From Amycolatopsis jejuensis (GTDB lineage: Bacteria; Actinomycetota; Actinomycetes; Mycobacteriales; Pseudonocardiaceae), in the NCBI RefSeq assembly GCF_000717335.1, contig NZ_JNYZ01000014.1, positions 62,001-126,000 of the forward strand: a DNA stretch of 64,000 nucleotides, given 5' to 3'. A program made the translations under genes and the position numbers. This document shows, piece after piece, positions 35,834-43,820 of this stretch (the first letter of the stretch is position 1; every line of letters starts with the position of its first letter). A model generated the notes under the pieces. It ran no database searches, was not told where the DNA came from, and saw nothing but the letters and a program-made list of their open reading frames with translations.

Positions 35834-36718
35834 TCAGCCGCCGCATCCGCCCCCGCCGCCACAGCCACCGCCCCCGCCGCAGGAAGACCCGCTGCTGCAC
35901 GAAGATCCCCCGCTGGAACCCCCGCCGCCGCCCCAAGTGCTGCTGCCGCTGGCCAGGGCCGCGCTCTTCGCCTCGTCCGGGTACAGCGCGATTCCGCCCA
36001 GCGCGACCGCTCCCGCTGCCCCGGCGAACAACGCCGCATTCCGGCCCGCCACCGTCGCATCTTCCCGCGCTTTCGTCACGACTGCGTAGCCTTCATCGGT
36101 CGGACGGGCAATCTTCGCGCCCTTGCGCGCCGCGTAGGCGATCCCAGCCAGCACGACGGTCAGCAGGAGCAGCAGCACCAACCCGGTGATCGGCCGGTCC
36201 AGCTGCGCGCCGTTGACCGCCCGGACTACGCCGATCACCAGCAGTACCAGGTAAACCAGCGCAATCCCGGTGCGGAACCTGCCGAGCTGGCCGGCCGACA
36301 CCAGGCCGCGGCTGTCGAGGTCCTTGCGCAGCTTTTCCAACGCCGGTGCGACAAGCGGCGACCTGCGCAGGTCGCCCGTGGTCCGTGCGACGCTCTGCGT
36401 TGCCTCGTGTACCGAGCGTTCCAAACCTTGGCGCTTCGGTGTCTTACCGACCGCGCTGAGCTTGCCTTTGCTGCTCACGCGCAGAAGATCGTTCTCCAGC
36501 AACGTCGCGATGGCCGTGTCGACCGCGCGGTGTGCGCCGCCCGCGAGGTACGCGAGCTGGTAGACGTCGGGCTGCATCGTCGGCACGGCCCGCGGCGCGT
36601 TCCGGCGCCAGGCCCGCGAAATCGGCGGCCACGCCAGCTGCACTACGAACACCACCGCCAGTGCAAGTCCGTAACCCAGCAGGAACTGCGGACCGGAGAT
36701 CCCCCAAGGCTCGCCCAC
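35834..36718 (-). CDS. TIGR04222-type membrane protein with periodic Cys tail (paralog B)
   Basis: A 294-residue paralog of the neighbour at 34921: same start (E-P-W-G-I-S-G-P-Q-F-L-L), same [11 protein letters not shown] signature, same pair of inner membrane segments and [10 protein letters not shown]. The C-terminal 35 residues are Gly/Ser-rich and contain four cysteines at 274, 280, 286 and 292, exactly six residues apart, ending C-G-G. The GTG at 36718 follows AGGGG; an upstream ATG at 36769 would add 17 residues without a ribosome binding site. Gap to paralog A is 61 bp. Confidence 0.85.
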   Translation of the reverse strand: MGEPWGISGPQFLLGYGLALAVVFVVQLAWPPISRAWRRNAPRAVPTMQPDVYQLAYLAGGAHRAVDTAIATLLENDLLRVSSKGKLSAVGKTPKRQGLERSVHEATQSVARTTGDLRRSPLVAPALEKLRKDLDSRGLVSAGQLGRFRTGIALVYLVLLVIGVVRAVNGAQLDRPITGLVLLLLLTVVLAGIAYAARKGAKIARPTDEGYAVVTKAREDATVAGRNAALFAGAAGAVALGGIALYPDEAKSAALASGSSTWGGGGGSSGGSSCSSGSSCGGGGGCGGGGGCGG

Positions 36719-36784
36719 GGCCGTCCCCTCTCTCGAACGAAACTTCGGCAGAACTGACGCGGCTGACACCGGATTCGTTCCGCC

Positions 36785-37675
36785 TCAGCTGCTGCCCCCA
36801 CCACCGCAGCCGCCACCGCCACAACCGGAACCACAGCCGGCCCCGCATCCCGAGCCGCCGCAGCCGGCCCCGCAACCTGCCCCGGCCGCCCAATAGCCAC
36901 CCCCGGCCAGCCCACCCGCGGCCCCGGCCACCGCGGCCCCTGTATGTCTGGTCGCCGGAAGACCACGAAGCAGCGCGACCCGCAGGTCACGGTCCGGATG
37001 GTTGACGAGCCCGCCGACGGTCACCTTCCCCGCGGCCCCGGCCAGCAGGCTCTGGTCCGGCCACGCGGATTCGAGCAGGTCACGTCCGGCGTCGGTCGGG
37101 CGGATGCGGGCGGCGGCGCGGCGACGGGACAGCGCGGCCAGCCCGCACCACACCGGTAGCAGCGCCGACACCACCACGAAACCGTTCAGCCCACCGGCCG
37201 CGAAAGCCGCCACCGCGACCGCCGCCAGCACCGCTTCTCCGGCCGCGACCCACTTCCACAGCCGCCGAAGTGCTTGCCCGTCCACGAGAAGTCCCTGCGC
37301 GGTGAGGTCGCCGACCAGCTCGCGCAGCGCCGGACCCCGGACGAGCCCGCCCAGCACGGTCGCGACACTGACCCCCGCACCGGCCAGCTCGGCGGCTTCC
37401 CGGCCCAGTTCGTCGGACGGCACGAGTGGCGTGCGGTAGATCCGGCCGGTGGTGTCGGCCCGCAGCTGCTCGCGTTCCAGCATCGCCGCGACCGTGGTTT
37501 CCGCGACCCGGATCGGTCCGTTGGCCAGCAACGCGACCTGTGCCGAGGTGGTCAATCCCTTGCCGCTGCGGCCTTTGCGCGCCCGCGCCGCGGCGCGCAG
37601 CCCGAGTCCCCAGCACACCAGCGCGAGCACCAGGATCAGCGCGGCAGGCAACGCGCGGCCGATCGTCCATTCCAT
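36785..37675 (-). CDS. TIGR04222-type membrane protein with long Gly/Cys tail (paralog C)
   Basis: The 296-residue, most diverged of the three paralogs and first in the operon. An N-terminal membrane segment (residues 5-28) is followed by V-A-L-L-A-N-G-P-I-R in place of the Y-L-A-G-G motif, a helical domain, and two membrane segments near 145-190. The last 45 residues are nearly all Gly, Ala, Ser and Cys, with six cysteines at 268, 272, 277, 281, 285 and 290 spaced by four or five. It ends S-S rather than C-G-G. GGGAAGGGGG precedes the ATG. Confidence 0.83.
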   Translation of the reverse strand: MEWTIGRALPAALILVLALVCWGLGLRAAARARKGRSGKGLTTSAQVALLANGPIRVAETTVAAMLEREQLRADTTGRIYRTPLVPSDELGREAAELAGAGVSVATVLGGLVRGPALRELVGDLTAQGLLVDGQALRRLWKWVAAGEAVLAAVAVAAFAAGGLNGFVVVSALLPVWCGLAALSRRRAAARIRPTDAGRDLLESAWPDQSLLAGAAGKVTVGGLVNHPDRDLRVALLRGLPATRHTGAAVAGAAGGLAGGGYWAAGAGCGAGCGGSGCGAGCGSGCGGGGCGGGGSS

Positions 37676-37740
37676 CGAGGCCCCCTTCCCGATGAAGGGT
37701 TCACGCTACCTCAGCGGCCGGGGTTGCCCGGATGACAAAA

Positions 37741-37771
37741 CTGCCCTCCCCGGACGATCCGGGGAGGGCAG
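37741..37771 (-). terminator. intrinsic terminator of msrB
   Basis: CTGCCCTCCCCGGA and its perfect complement form a 14-bp stem with a three-base loop. On the minus strand TTTTGTC follows, giving a textbook intrinsic terminator 14 bases after the msrB stop and before the TIGR04222 operon. Confidence 0.88.
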
Positions 37772-37784
37772 CTCCGCGACCAGG

Positions 37785-38210
37785 TCAGCCGGATTCCGGG
37801 ACGAGCTTCAGCGAGATCGAATTGATGCAGTACCGCTGGTCGGTGGGCGTGGCGTAACCCTCGCCCTCGAAGACGTGCCCGAGATGGCTGTGGCACGAAG
37901 CGCACAGCACCTCGATGCGCCGCATGCCCATCGTGCGGTCCTCGCGCAGCAGCACCGCGTCGGAGTCCGCCGGATCGAAGAACGACGGCCAGCCGCAGTG
38001 GCTTTCGAACTTCGTGTCACTGCGGAACAGTTCCGCGCCACAGGCCCGGCATTCGTAGACGCCGGTGGTTTTCGTGTCGGTGTACTCGCCGGTGAACGGC
38101 CGCTCGGTCCCTGCCTGCCGGAGCACCGCGTACTCCTCGGGGCCGAGCTGCTCCCGCCACTCCTGCTCGGACTTCACCACGCGCGGGGTGGTGCCGACCA
38201 CGGGTTTCAT
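37785..38210 (-). CDS. msrB: peptide-methionine (R)-S-oxide reductase
   Basis: The 141-residue enzyme repairs methionine-R-sulfoxide in proteins. It keeps both zinc CxxC motifs (C-R-A-C and C-A-S-C), the substrate loop C-G-W-P-S-F-F, H-L-G-H-V-F and the catalytic Cys in R-Y-C-I-N-S. ATG 38210 has GAAAGG nearly adjacent; an in-frame GTG at 38228 is possible. It lies just upstream of the MNIO/TIGR04222 operon but is separated from it by a strong terminator, so it is a neighbour, not a member. Confidence 0.93.
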   Translation of the reverse strand: MKPVVGTTPRVVKSEQEWREQLGPEEYAVLRQAGTERPFTGEYTDTKTTGVYECRACGAELFRSDTKFESHCGWPSFFDPADSDAVLLREDRTMGMRRIEVLCASCHSHLGHVFEGEGYATPTDQRYCINSISLKLVPESG

Positions 38211-38229
38211 ACCTTTCACCCCGTCCACG

Positions 38230-38523
38230 TTACCTGGAGAGGAAAGCGATCGTGTGGTGTGCGATGTCCCAGGCCGTGACCAGCAGCCCGAACACGATCA
38301 GCACCGCGATCAGCGCGGACACCCAGTACCGCAGACCGCCGGTGCGGTTGCTCGACTCGGCGAAGTCCGCGACCTGGTCGAGGCACGCTTCGACGGTGTA
38401 CGTGGGCCCGGTGCGCTCCATCCGGTCGAGGTGCGCGGCGAACGCGCGGGCCTCGGGGTCGCCGGGGTCCAGCCCGACCAGGTCCTCGTGGAACCGCGGA
38501 TTCCAAGCTGCACTTTCGGCCAT
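38230..38523 (-). CDS. small single-pass membrane protein
   Basis: A 97-residue protein with an acidic, cytoplasmic-looking N-terminal part (L-D-P-G-D-P-E-A-R-A-F-A-A-H-L-D-R-M), and one membrane helix at about residues 66-86 ending W-D-I-A-H-H. No family recognised. It lies 19 bp upstream of msrB on the same strand and 38 bp downstream of the kinase gene, so it may be co-transcribed with both. The ATG has no clear ribosome binding site. Confidence 0.7.
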   Translation of the reverse strand: MAESAAWNPRFHEDLVGLDPGDPEARAFAAHLDRMERTGPTYTVEACLDQVADFAESSNRTGGLRYWVSALIAVLIVFGLLVTAWDIAHHTIAFLSR

Positions 38524-38561
38524 GGGTCAACGGTAAGCCATCGGCACCGCCCGACCCACCC

Positions 38562-40265
38562 TCATTGCGCAGGCGCGCCCGATCCGAGCCGCGGGTCGCT
38601 GTTGAGCTGCAACGTGCCGTCCGATCCGGTGATGACCTGCACGACCTTGGGCGCTGCCGAGCCGCCCTCCGGGGTGAGCGAGATCTGGATGTCGACCGAG
38701 CCGTCTTCGTTGTTCGCGTGCTTGTACGCGCTGGCGCCCTTGTAGCTGCCCAGCTTGTTCTGCGCCCAGTACGCGGCGAACGCGTCCTGGCTGCCGAAGC
38801 CGGCCTGCGCCGACGGCGACAGCATCGCCCAGGCCCCGGCCGGATTGGATCCGACCGCCTCGTAGAACGCCACGACCCGCTGACCCGCGGCGCCCCAGTC
38901 GACCTTCCCGGTGGACTTGGCGGGCGGCGGCGAGCTCGGCGAACTGGGTGGCGTGGCCGGCACGGACGAGTTCGCCGGAGGCGGCTGCGCGTTCGACGTG
39001 CCGCCGGAATCGCCGCGGCTGTTGCTCAGCACCAGGAACACCACCAGCGCCACCACGACCACCGCCGCGGCGCCGCCCGCGAGCAGGGCGATCCGGCGTT
39101 TGCGGGCGGCCGCGGGGGAGACCCGGGCACCCGAGCCCGCGCCGGAGTAGTTCGGGGCCGCGGCGGTCGGCGTGACGCGGGTCGCCGGTTGCGCGCGCGG
39201 CGGGGTGTTCGGCGCCTGCGGCGGACCCGCGGCAGGCGAGCGCATCGGCATGAACGCCGCGGTGGGCGTGCGGGGCGGGTTCGACGGGGCCTTCTGCACG
39301 GGGCCAGGTCGTTGCCACGGCGGGCGCGACCCGTTGCTCCCCGGGCCGCGGTTGCCCGACAGCAGCGGCGGCGACGCCGGTTCCCCGGTGGCCAGCGCGG
39401 CGAGCCGCTCGCGCGTCTCGGCCATGCTCGGCCGCTCGTTCGCCTCGCTCCGCAGCAGGCTCATCAGCAGCGCGGTGGCCGGACCGGCCTGGGTGGGCGG
39501 GTTGACCTGGCCGTTCGCCGCGGCGTAGAGCAGCGCGAGCTGGTTGGTGGTGTTGCCGTACGGCGTCTGGCCCTCGATCGCCTGGTACAGCGTGGCGCCG
39601 AGGGCGAAGACGTCCGAGCTGGGCACCGGGTCGGCGCCGCGGGCCAGCTCCGGCGCGAGGTACGCGGGGGTGCCGCCGATGAGGCCGGTCTGGGTGAGCG
39701 TCATGTCCCCGGCCGCGCGGGAGATGCCGAAGTCGGTGATCTTCGCGGTGCCGGTCTCGTCGATGAGGATGTTGCCGGGCTTGACGTCGCGGTGCACGAT
39801 CCCGGCGCGGTGCGCGGCCACGAGCGCCGCGGCGACCTGCTCGCCGATCCGCGCGACCTGGCCCACCGGCAGCGTGCCCTGCTCGGCCAGCACCGCGGAC
39901 AGGCTCGGGCCGTTCAGGAACTCCATCACCAGGCACGGGTCGCCGCTGTGCTCGGCGATGTCGAACACGACGATCGCGTTCGGATGCTGGAAGCGGGCGG
40001 CGTTCTTCGCCTCGCGCATGGCGCGCTGGCGCATGTTGTCGCGCTCGGCCTCGGACACGCCCGGCTGCGGCAGGATCTGCTTGATCGCCACGGACCGTTC
40101 CAGGCGCACGTCGACCGCGCGCCACACCACGCCCATGGCACCGCTACCAATGTGCTCGACGAGGCGGTAGTGCCCCGCGATCAGCTGCCCGGTGTCGATG
40201 ACGACCGCTCCTGACGAAATCCCGGTGATCGGTGGTCTTGCGCAGCGCGGATACCCCTCGCGCAC
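38562..40265 (-). CDS. membrane-anchored Ser/Thr protein kinase (PknB-like)
   Basis: The 567-residue protein has a complete Hanks-type kinase domain (about residues 30-290): G-S-G-A-M-G-V-V loop, V-A-I-K, H-R-D-V-K-P-G-N, D-F-G and A-P-E. A Pro-rich linker, one membrane helix near residues 395-418 and an extracellular C-terminal domain follow; the latter resembles small NTF2-like or lipoprotein sensor domains. The only conventional start is a GTG at 40265. The hexamer TACACT ends seven bases upstream, so the message is probably leaderless. Confidence 0.9.
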   Translation of the reverse strand: MREGYPRCARPPITGISSGAVVIDTGQLIAGHYRLVEHIGSGAMGVVWRAVDVRLERSVAIKQILPQPGVSEAERDNMRQRAMREAKNAARFQHPNAIVVFDIAEHSGDPCLVMEFLNGPSLSAVLAEQGTLPVGQVARIGEQVAAALVAAHRAGIVHRDVKPGNILIDETGTAKITDFGISRAAGDMTLTQTGLIGGTPAYLAPELARGADPVPSSDVFALGATLYQAIEGQTPYGNTTNQLALLYAAANGQVNPPTQAGPATALLMSLLRSEANERPSMAETRERLAALATGEPASPPLLSGNRGPGSNGSRPPWQRPGPVQKAPSNPPRTPTAAFMPMRSPAAGPPQAPNTPPRAQPATRVTPTAAAPNYSGAGSGARVSPAAARKRRIALLAGGAAAVVVVALVVFLVLSNSRGDSGGTSNAQPPPANSSVPATPPSSPSSPPPAKSTGKVDWGAAGQRVVAFYEAVGSNPAGAWAMLSPSAQAGFGSQDAFAAYWAQNKLGSYKGASAYKHANNEDGSVDIQISLTPEGGSAAPKVVQVITGSDGTLQLNSDPRLGSGAPAQ

Positions 40266-40272
40266 CCGAACG

Positions 40273-40278
40273 AGTGTA
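40273..40278 (-). promoter_or_regulatory. -10 element for a leaderless kinase transcript
   Basis: On the minus strand TACACT lies seven bases before the GTG of the Ser/Thr kinase gene, the spacing expected when transcription starts at the start codon. No Shine-Dalgarno sequence is present. Confidence 0.5.
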
Positions 40279-40302
40279 GCGGTCGGGAGTCCTTGCCCGC
40301 CG

Positions 40303-40977
40303 TCAGCCAGCCGCTGTCGACGGTACGGGTTCCTCCGCCGCGACCGCCGGGACGCGCTTCCGCAGTACCCGTACCAATCCCGCCACCCCGACGGCGGCGA
40401 AAACCGCGTAAGAAGCCAGTAAAGCGGGCGGCGTGTCGCCGGTGAGCGCGTCCGCGAAGACGACCACCGCGATCGTGCCGGGGATGCTGCCGAGCGCGGT
40501 ACCGGCCAGGTACGGCAGCAGTTTCACCGACGAAACGCCGCACAGATAGCTCAACGGGGCGAACGGGACGAGCGGGATCAACCGCAGCGACGTGACGGCG
40601 AGCACGCCACCGCCGGACAGCCGCTCGTTCACTGCCCGTACCGGCGCGCGGTGCAGGTGCCGGAGGATCAGGTCGCGGCCGAGCAGCCGCGCCAGTCCGA
40701 ACGAAAGCCCGGCCGCGATCGTGGTGGCGGCCAGCGCGATCACCACCCCCGCGACGCTGCCGACCAGCAGCCCGGCGGCGAGGTTGAACACGGTGCGCGG
40801 GATCGGGGCGACAGTGAGCAGGGAGTACGCCACGAGCAGCACCAGCGGCGTGGCCGGGCCGGTCGCTGCCGCCCATGCCCGCAGCTGCGCCGGGCCCGGG
40901 ATCGGCAGCCACACCGCGGCCGCCGCGAGCAGGGCGAGCACGGCCATGGCGAGGATCAGCTTGGTTCTGCCGGACAC
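40303..40977 (-). CDS. TVP38/TMEM64 (DedA-superfamily) membrane protein
   Basis: About 224 residues with five to six hydrophobic segments. The central part has the VTT-domain pattern: F-N-L-A-A-G-L-L-V-G, then R-L-I-P-L-V-P-F-A-P-L-S-Y-L-C-G and G-S-I-P-G-T. Such proteins are implicated in lipid scrambling or undecaprenyl phosphate flipping and envelope homeostasis. The start is uncertain: GTG 40977 begins the basic N-terminus, GTG 40995 is possible. It is divergent from the primase-polymerase gene with under 40 bp between them. Confidence 0.85.
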   Translation of the reverse strand: MSGRTKLILAMAVLALLAAAAVWLPIPGPAQLRAWAAATGPATPLVLLVAYSLLTVAPIPRTVFNLAAGLLVGSVAGVVIALAATTIAAGLSFGLARLLGRDLILRHLHRAPVRAVNERLSGGGVLAVTSLRLIPLVPFAPLSYLCGVSSVKLLPYLAGTALGSIPGTIAVVVFADALTGDTPPALLASYAVFAAVGVAGLVRVLRKRVPAVAAEEPVPSTAAG

Positions 40978-41014
40978 GCCGCCACGGTACGGCACCCCGG
41001 GTTACGGTGAGCAG

Positions 41015-42037
41015 ATGGCCAAAAACGGCGATCCGGTCGAATACCGGGTGGGGGAGCGCACGGTGCGGGTGTCGAGCCCGGACAAGGTCTACTTCCCCGA
41101 ACGCGGCATCACGAAGCGGCAAGTGGTCGAGTACTACCTCGCGGTGGGGGACCCGTTGCTGCGCGCGATCGGCGAGCGGCCGACCACGCTGAAGCGGTAC
41201 GTCGACGGCGTCACCGGCGAGTGGTTCTACGCCAAGCGCGTGCCCAAGGGCGCGCCGGACTGGGTCGAGACGGCGCGGATCACCTTCCCGTCCGGCCGTA
41301 CCGCCGACGAGGTCTGCCCCACCGAGCCCGCCGTGTTCGCGTGGGCGGCCAATCTCGGCACCTTCGACTTCCACCCGTGGCCGGTGCGCCGGTCCGACGT
41401 CGACCGTCCGGACGAGCTGCGGATCGACGTCGACCCGCCGGAACGCGCCGGATTCGCGGACGCGGTGGAGGTCGCCGCCGTGGTCCGCGAGGTGCTCGCC
41501 GACGCCGGGCTCACCGGGTACCCGAAGACGTCCGGCGGCCGCGGGGTGCACGTGCTGGTGCGGATCCGGCCGGAATGGGACTTCATCGCGGTGCGGCACG
41601 CGGTGATCGCGCTCGGCCGCGAGGTGGAGCGGCGGATTCCGGACAAGGCCACCGTGTCGTGGTGGAAGGAGGAGCGCGGCGGACGCGTGTTCCTCGACTA
41701 CAATCAGGCGGCGCGGGACCGCACGGTCGCGTCGTCGTGGTCGGTGCGCGGCACGCCGCGGGCGACCGTGTCGACGCCGTTGACCTGGGACCTGCTCGGC
41801 ACCGTCGATCCGGACGACTTCGACGTACGCACCGTCCCGGATTTCCTCAACGAGCACGGCGACCTGCACGCGCCCATGGACGAAACGGCGTTCGGCCTGG
41901 AGACCCTGCTGGAGTGGTACGACCGCGACGACCGCGACCTTGGCGGCGCGGAGCTGCCGTATCCGCCGGACTATCCCAAGATGCCGGGAGAGCCGAAGCG
42001 CGTACAGCCGAGCAAGGCGCGTCCCGACCCCGCGTGA
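41015..42037 (+). CDS. primase-polymerase of the LigD PolDom family (PrimPolC type)
   Basis: The 340-residue stand-alone archaeo-eukaryotic primase domain has the catalytic D-x-D in R-I-D-V-D-P-P and S-G-G-R-G-V-H-V for nucleotide binding, with V-F-L-D-Y-N-Q for the third acidic residue. Mycobacterial counterparts fill short gaps in excision repair or end joining, preferring ribonucleotides. Its size equals the mycobacterial enzyme paired with LigC; here a LigC-type ligase is 12.5 kb away (54482). No Ku gene is in the window. GGTGAG precedes the ATG. Confidence 0.9.
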   Translation: MAKNGDPVEYRVGERTVRVSSPDKVYFPERGITKRQVVEYYLAVGDPLLRAIGERPTTLKRYVDGVTGEWFYAKRVPKGAPDWVETARITFPSGRTADEVCPTEPAVFAWAANLGTFDFHPWPVRRSDVDRPDELRIDVDPPERAGFADAVEVAAVVREVLADAGLTGYPKTSGGRGVHVLVRIRPEWDFIAVRHAVIALGREVERRIPDKATVSWWKEERGGRVFLDYNQAARDRTVASSWSVRGTPRATVSTPLTWDLLGTVDPDDFDVRTVPDFLNEHGDLHAPMDETAFGLETLLEWYDRDDRDLGGAELPYPPDYPKMPGEPKRVQPSKARPDPA

Positions 42038-42244
42038 CCGTTCGATCGCCGGCCGTGATCACTGTCAGTGATCATCTCCGACGGGTTTTCCGGTGATATT
42101 TCCGCTGGTCAGCGCTGTTTTCTTCGATGAGGTTACCCGCTGGTCGGGCACCGGGTGGTAACGCGCCGGGGTTGCGGTGCGACTATTGCCGGGGCTGGAG
42201 GGGGACTCTAGGGGGCTCTCGGGGGCTATCGGAGGGAGACCGGC

Positions 42245-42637
42245 GTGGACGACCTGATCGCGTTCCTCGCCGCGCGGGTTGGCCAGCGGCAGGCGCTGAT
42301 CATGCAGGCGGTGCAGAAGCGGCAGGCCGGTGAGCAGCTCACCCGCGGGGAGACGAAGGTCGCGCTGGAGGAGCGGGTACGCACCCTCGGTGACCTCGAG
42401 CTCGACGTGGTGAACCAGATGATCAACGAGATCGAGGCGACGCGCCGGATCATGCTCGCGCACCGCACCACGGTGTCGGAAAAGGTGCCGGGCTTTCCGC
42501 TGTACGGCAGCGAGTACTGGTGCGAGACGTGTCACGTTCCGGCCGACGAGGCGGGGACGAACTGGTGCCCGACGCTGCGGTTGCTGGCACTGCCGTATGC
42601 GGACCACCCGGATTACAGCGAACGGTGGCGCCCCTGA
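42245..42637 (+). CDS. DUF6221 family protein
   Basis: A 130-residue protein matching the actinomycete DUF6221 pattern: an N-terminal helix D-D-L-I-A-F-L-A-A-R, a central E-A-T-R-R-I-M-L-A-H, and the C-terminal W-C-P-T-L-R-L-L-A-L-P-Y-A-D-H-P-D-Y. Two cysteines in W-C-E-T-C plus the later W-C could bind metal. An excellent GGAGGGAG precedes the GTG. It stands alone with a 207-bp upstream region containing short G-rich repeats. Function unknown. Confidence 0.75.
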   Translation: MDDLIAFLAARVGQRQALIMQAVQKRQAGEQLTRGETKVALEERVRTLGDLELDVVNQMINEIEATRRIMLAHRTTVSEKVPGFPLYGSEYWCETCHVPADEAGTNWCPTLRLLALPYADHPDYSERWRP

Positions 42638-42686
42638 GGGGTGCTCGCCGGGGAATCCGGGGCGTGGGAACCGTGTTGCGCTGAGG

Positions 42687-43688
42687 GTGGATGTTCCGAT
42701 TTCCGTGCTCGACCGGTCGCCGGTGCGGCGTGGGCGGGGGACTGCCCAGGCGATCCGGGACACCGTCGCGTTCGCGCGGGAGATCGAGGCGCTCGGGTAC
42801 CACCGCTTCTGGGTTTCCGAGCACCACGGCGTGCCCGGGGTCGCCGGGTCGGCGCCCGCGGTGCTGGCCTCGGCAGTGGCGTCGGCGACTTCGCGGATCA
42901 GGGTCGGGACCGGCGGAGTGATGCTGCCGAACCACCGGCCGCTGGTCGTCGCGGAGCAGTTCGGGGTGCTGGAGTCGTTGTTCCCGGGGCGGATCGATCT
43001 AGGGCTGGGCCGGTCGGTCGGGTTCACCGAAGGGGTCCGGCGCGCGCTCGGGCAGGGCAAGGACGCCGCCGGTGATTTCGGTGCGCAGGTGCGTGAACTG
43101 CTCGCGTTCTTCCGCGGCGAGTACCCGGGGATGCACGCCATTCCGGGGGAAGGGCTGTCCGTACCTGTGTTCCTGCTCGCGACCGGCGCGGGCGCCGGCC
43201 TCGCCGCCGAGCTCGGCCTGCCGCTCGTGATCGCCCCGGCGCACGGCGAGCGGGCGATGGTCGAGGCGATCACGCGATACCGGTCCATTGTGGACGATCC
43301 CTATGTCGTCGTGTCGGCAACCGTTGCCGTGGCGGATACCGCGGAACAGGCGCGCCGCCTGCTGGTCCCCGAGGCATGGTCCACTGTGTACTCGCGCAGC
43401 CACGGCGTCTTCCCGCCACTGTCGCCCGCGGAGGAGATCCTGGCCCTGCCGATGACCGACCGCGAACGGCGTCGTCTCGAAGACACCCTGGCCGGTCAGA
43501 TCGGTGGTACGCCGGACGAGGTCGGCGACCGGCTGGCGGACCTCGTCGCCACCACCGGCGCCGACGAACTCCTCATCAGCACCAGCACGTACGACCCGGC
43601 AGCGCGCGTGGACTCCTTCGCGGCACTCGCCCGGCTCGCCGATTTGCCTGTCGCGGAACGGGTTCCGGGTGCTAGGGTGAGTGCATGA
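42687..43688 (+). CDS. LLM-class flavin-dependent oxidoreductase
   Basis: A 333-residue luciferase-like TIM-barrel protein. V-S-E-H-H-G near residue 43, V-G-T-G-G-V-M-L-P near 75 and the P-x-x-V/L-A-E-Q-F-G tract are typical of the F420/FMN family lacking the full luciferase pair. It would use FMNH2 or F420; substrate unknown. The GTG start is chosen at the beginning of the first beta strand (V-P-I-S-V-L-D); its ribosome binding site is weak. A short 18-codon frame overlaps its stop (ATGA). Confidence 0.87.
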   Translation: MDVPISVLDRSPVRRGRGTAQAIRDTVAFAREIEALGYHRFWVSEHHGVPGVAGSAPAVLASAVASATSRIRVGTGGVMLPNHRPLVVAEQFGVLESLFPGRIDLGLGRSVGFTEGVRRALGQGKDAAGDFGAQVRELLAFFRGEYPGMHAIPGEGLSVPVFLLATGAGAGLAAELGLPLVIAPAHGERAMVEAITRYRSIVDDPYVVVSATVAVADTAEQARRLLVPEAWSTVYSRSHGVFPPLSPAEEILALPMTDRERRRLEDTLAGQIGGTPDEVGDRLADLVATTGADELLISTSTYDPAARVDSFAALARLADLPVAERVPGARVSA

Positions 43689-43741
43689 CTGCCGGGTCGG
43701 CCGAGAGCCGTGAGCAGACGGGTCACCCGGCTGTGCCGTGA
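43685..43741 (+). CDS. possible 18-residue leader ORF before the S1 protein
   Basis: An ATG overlapping the stop of the flavin oxidoreductase gene (ATGA) opens an 18-codon frame encoding MTAGSAESREQTGHPAVP. It ends seven bases before a hairpin (stem 43748-43754 with 43760-43766). Such coupling followed by a hairpin and a strong downstream ribosome binding site is typical of regulatory leaders, but short frames are common by chance. Confidence 0.3.
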   Translation: MTAGSAESREQTGHPAVP

Positions 43742-43747
43742 CCTCCG

Positions 43748-43766
43748 GGCGGGCGCGTGGCCCGCC
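43748..43766 (+). promoter_or_regulatory. hairpin in the S1 protein leader
   Basis: GGCGGGC (43748-43754) and GCCCGCC (43760-43766) form a 7-bp stem with a five-base loop in the 79-bp gap between the short frame and the S1 gene. It could be an attenuator or a weak terminator of the upstream gene. Confidence 0.4.
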
Positions 43767-43820
43767 GCCTCCCGCACGTACTCGCGTTTTCGTGGACGTG
43801 CACGGGGAAGGAGGTGAAGA

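Noticed and set aside
42038..42244. Possible riboswitch before the DUF6221 gene
   Set aside because: Short G-rich repeats are present but I could not fold a recognisable riboswitch core.
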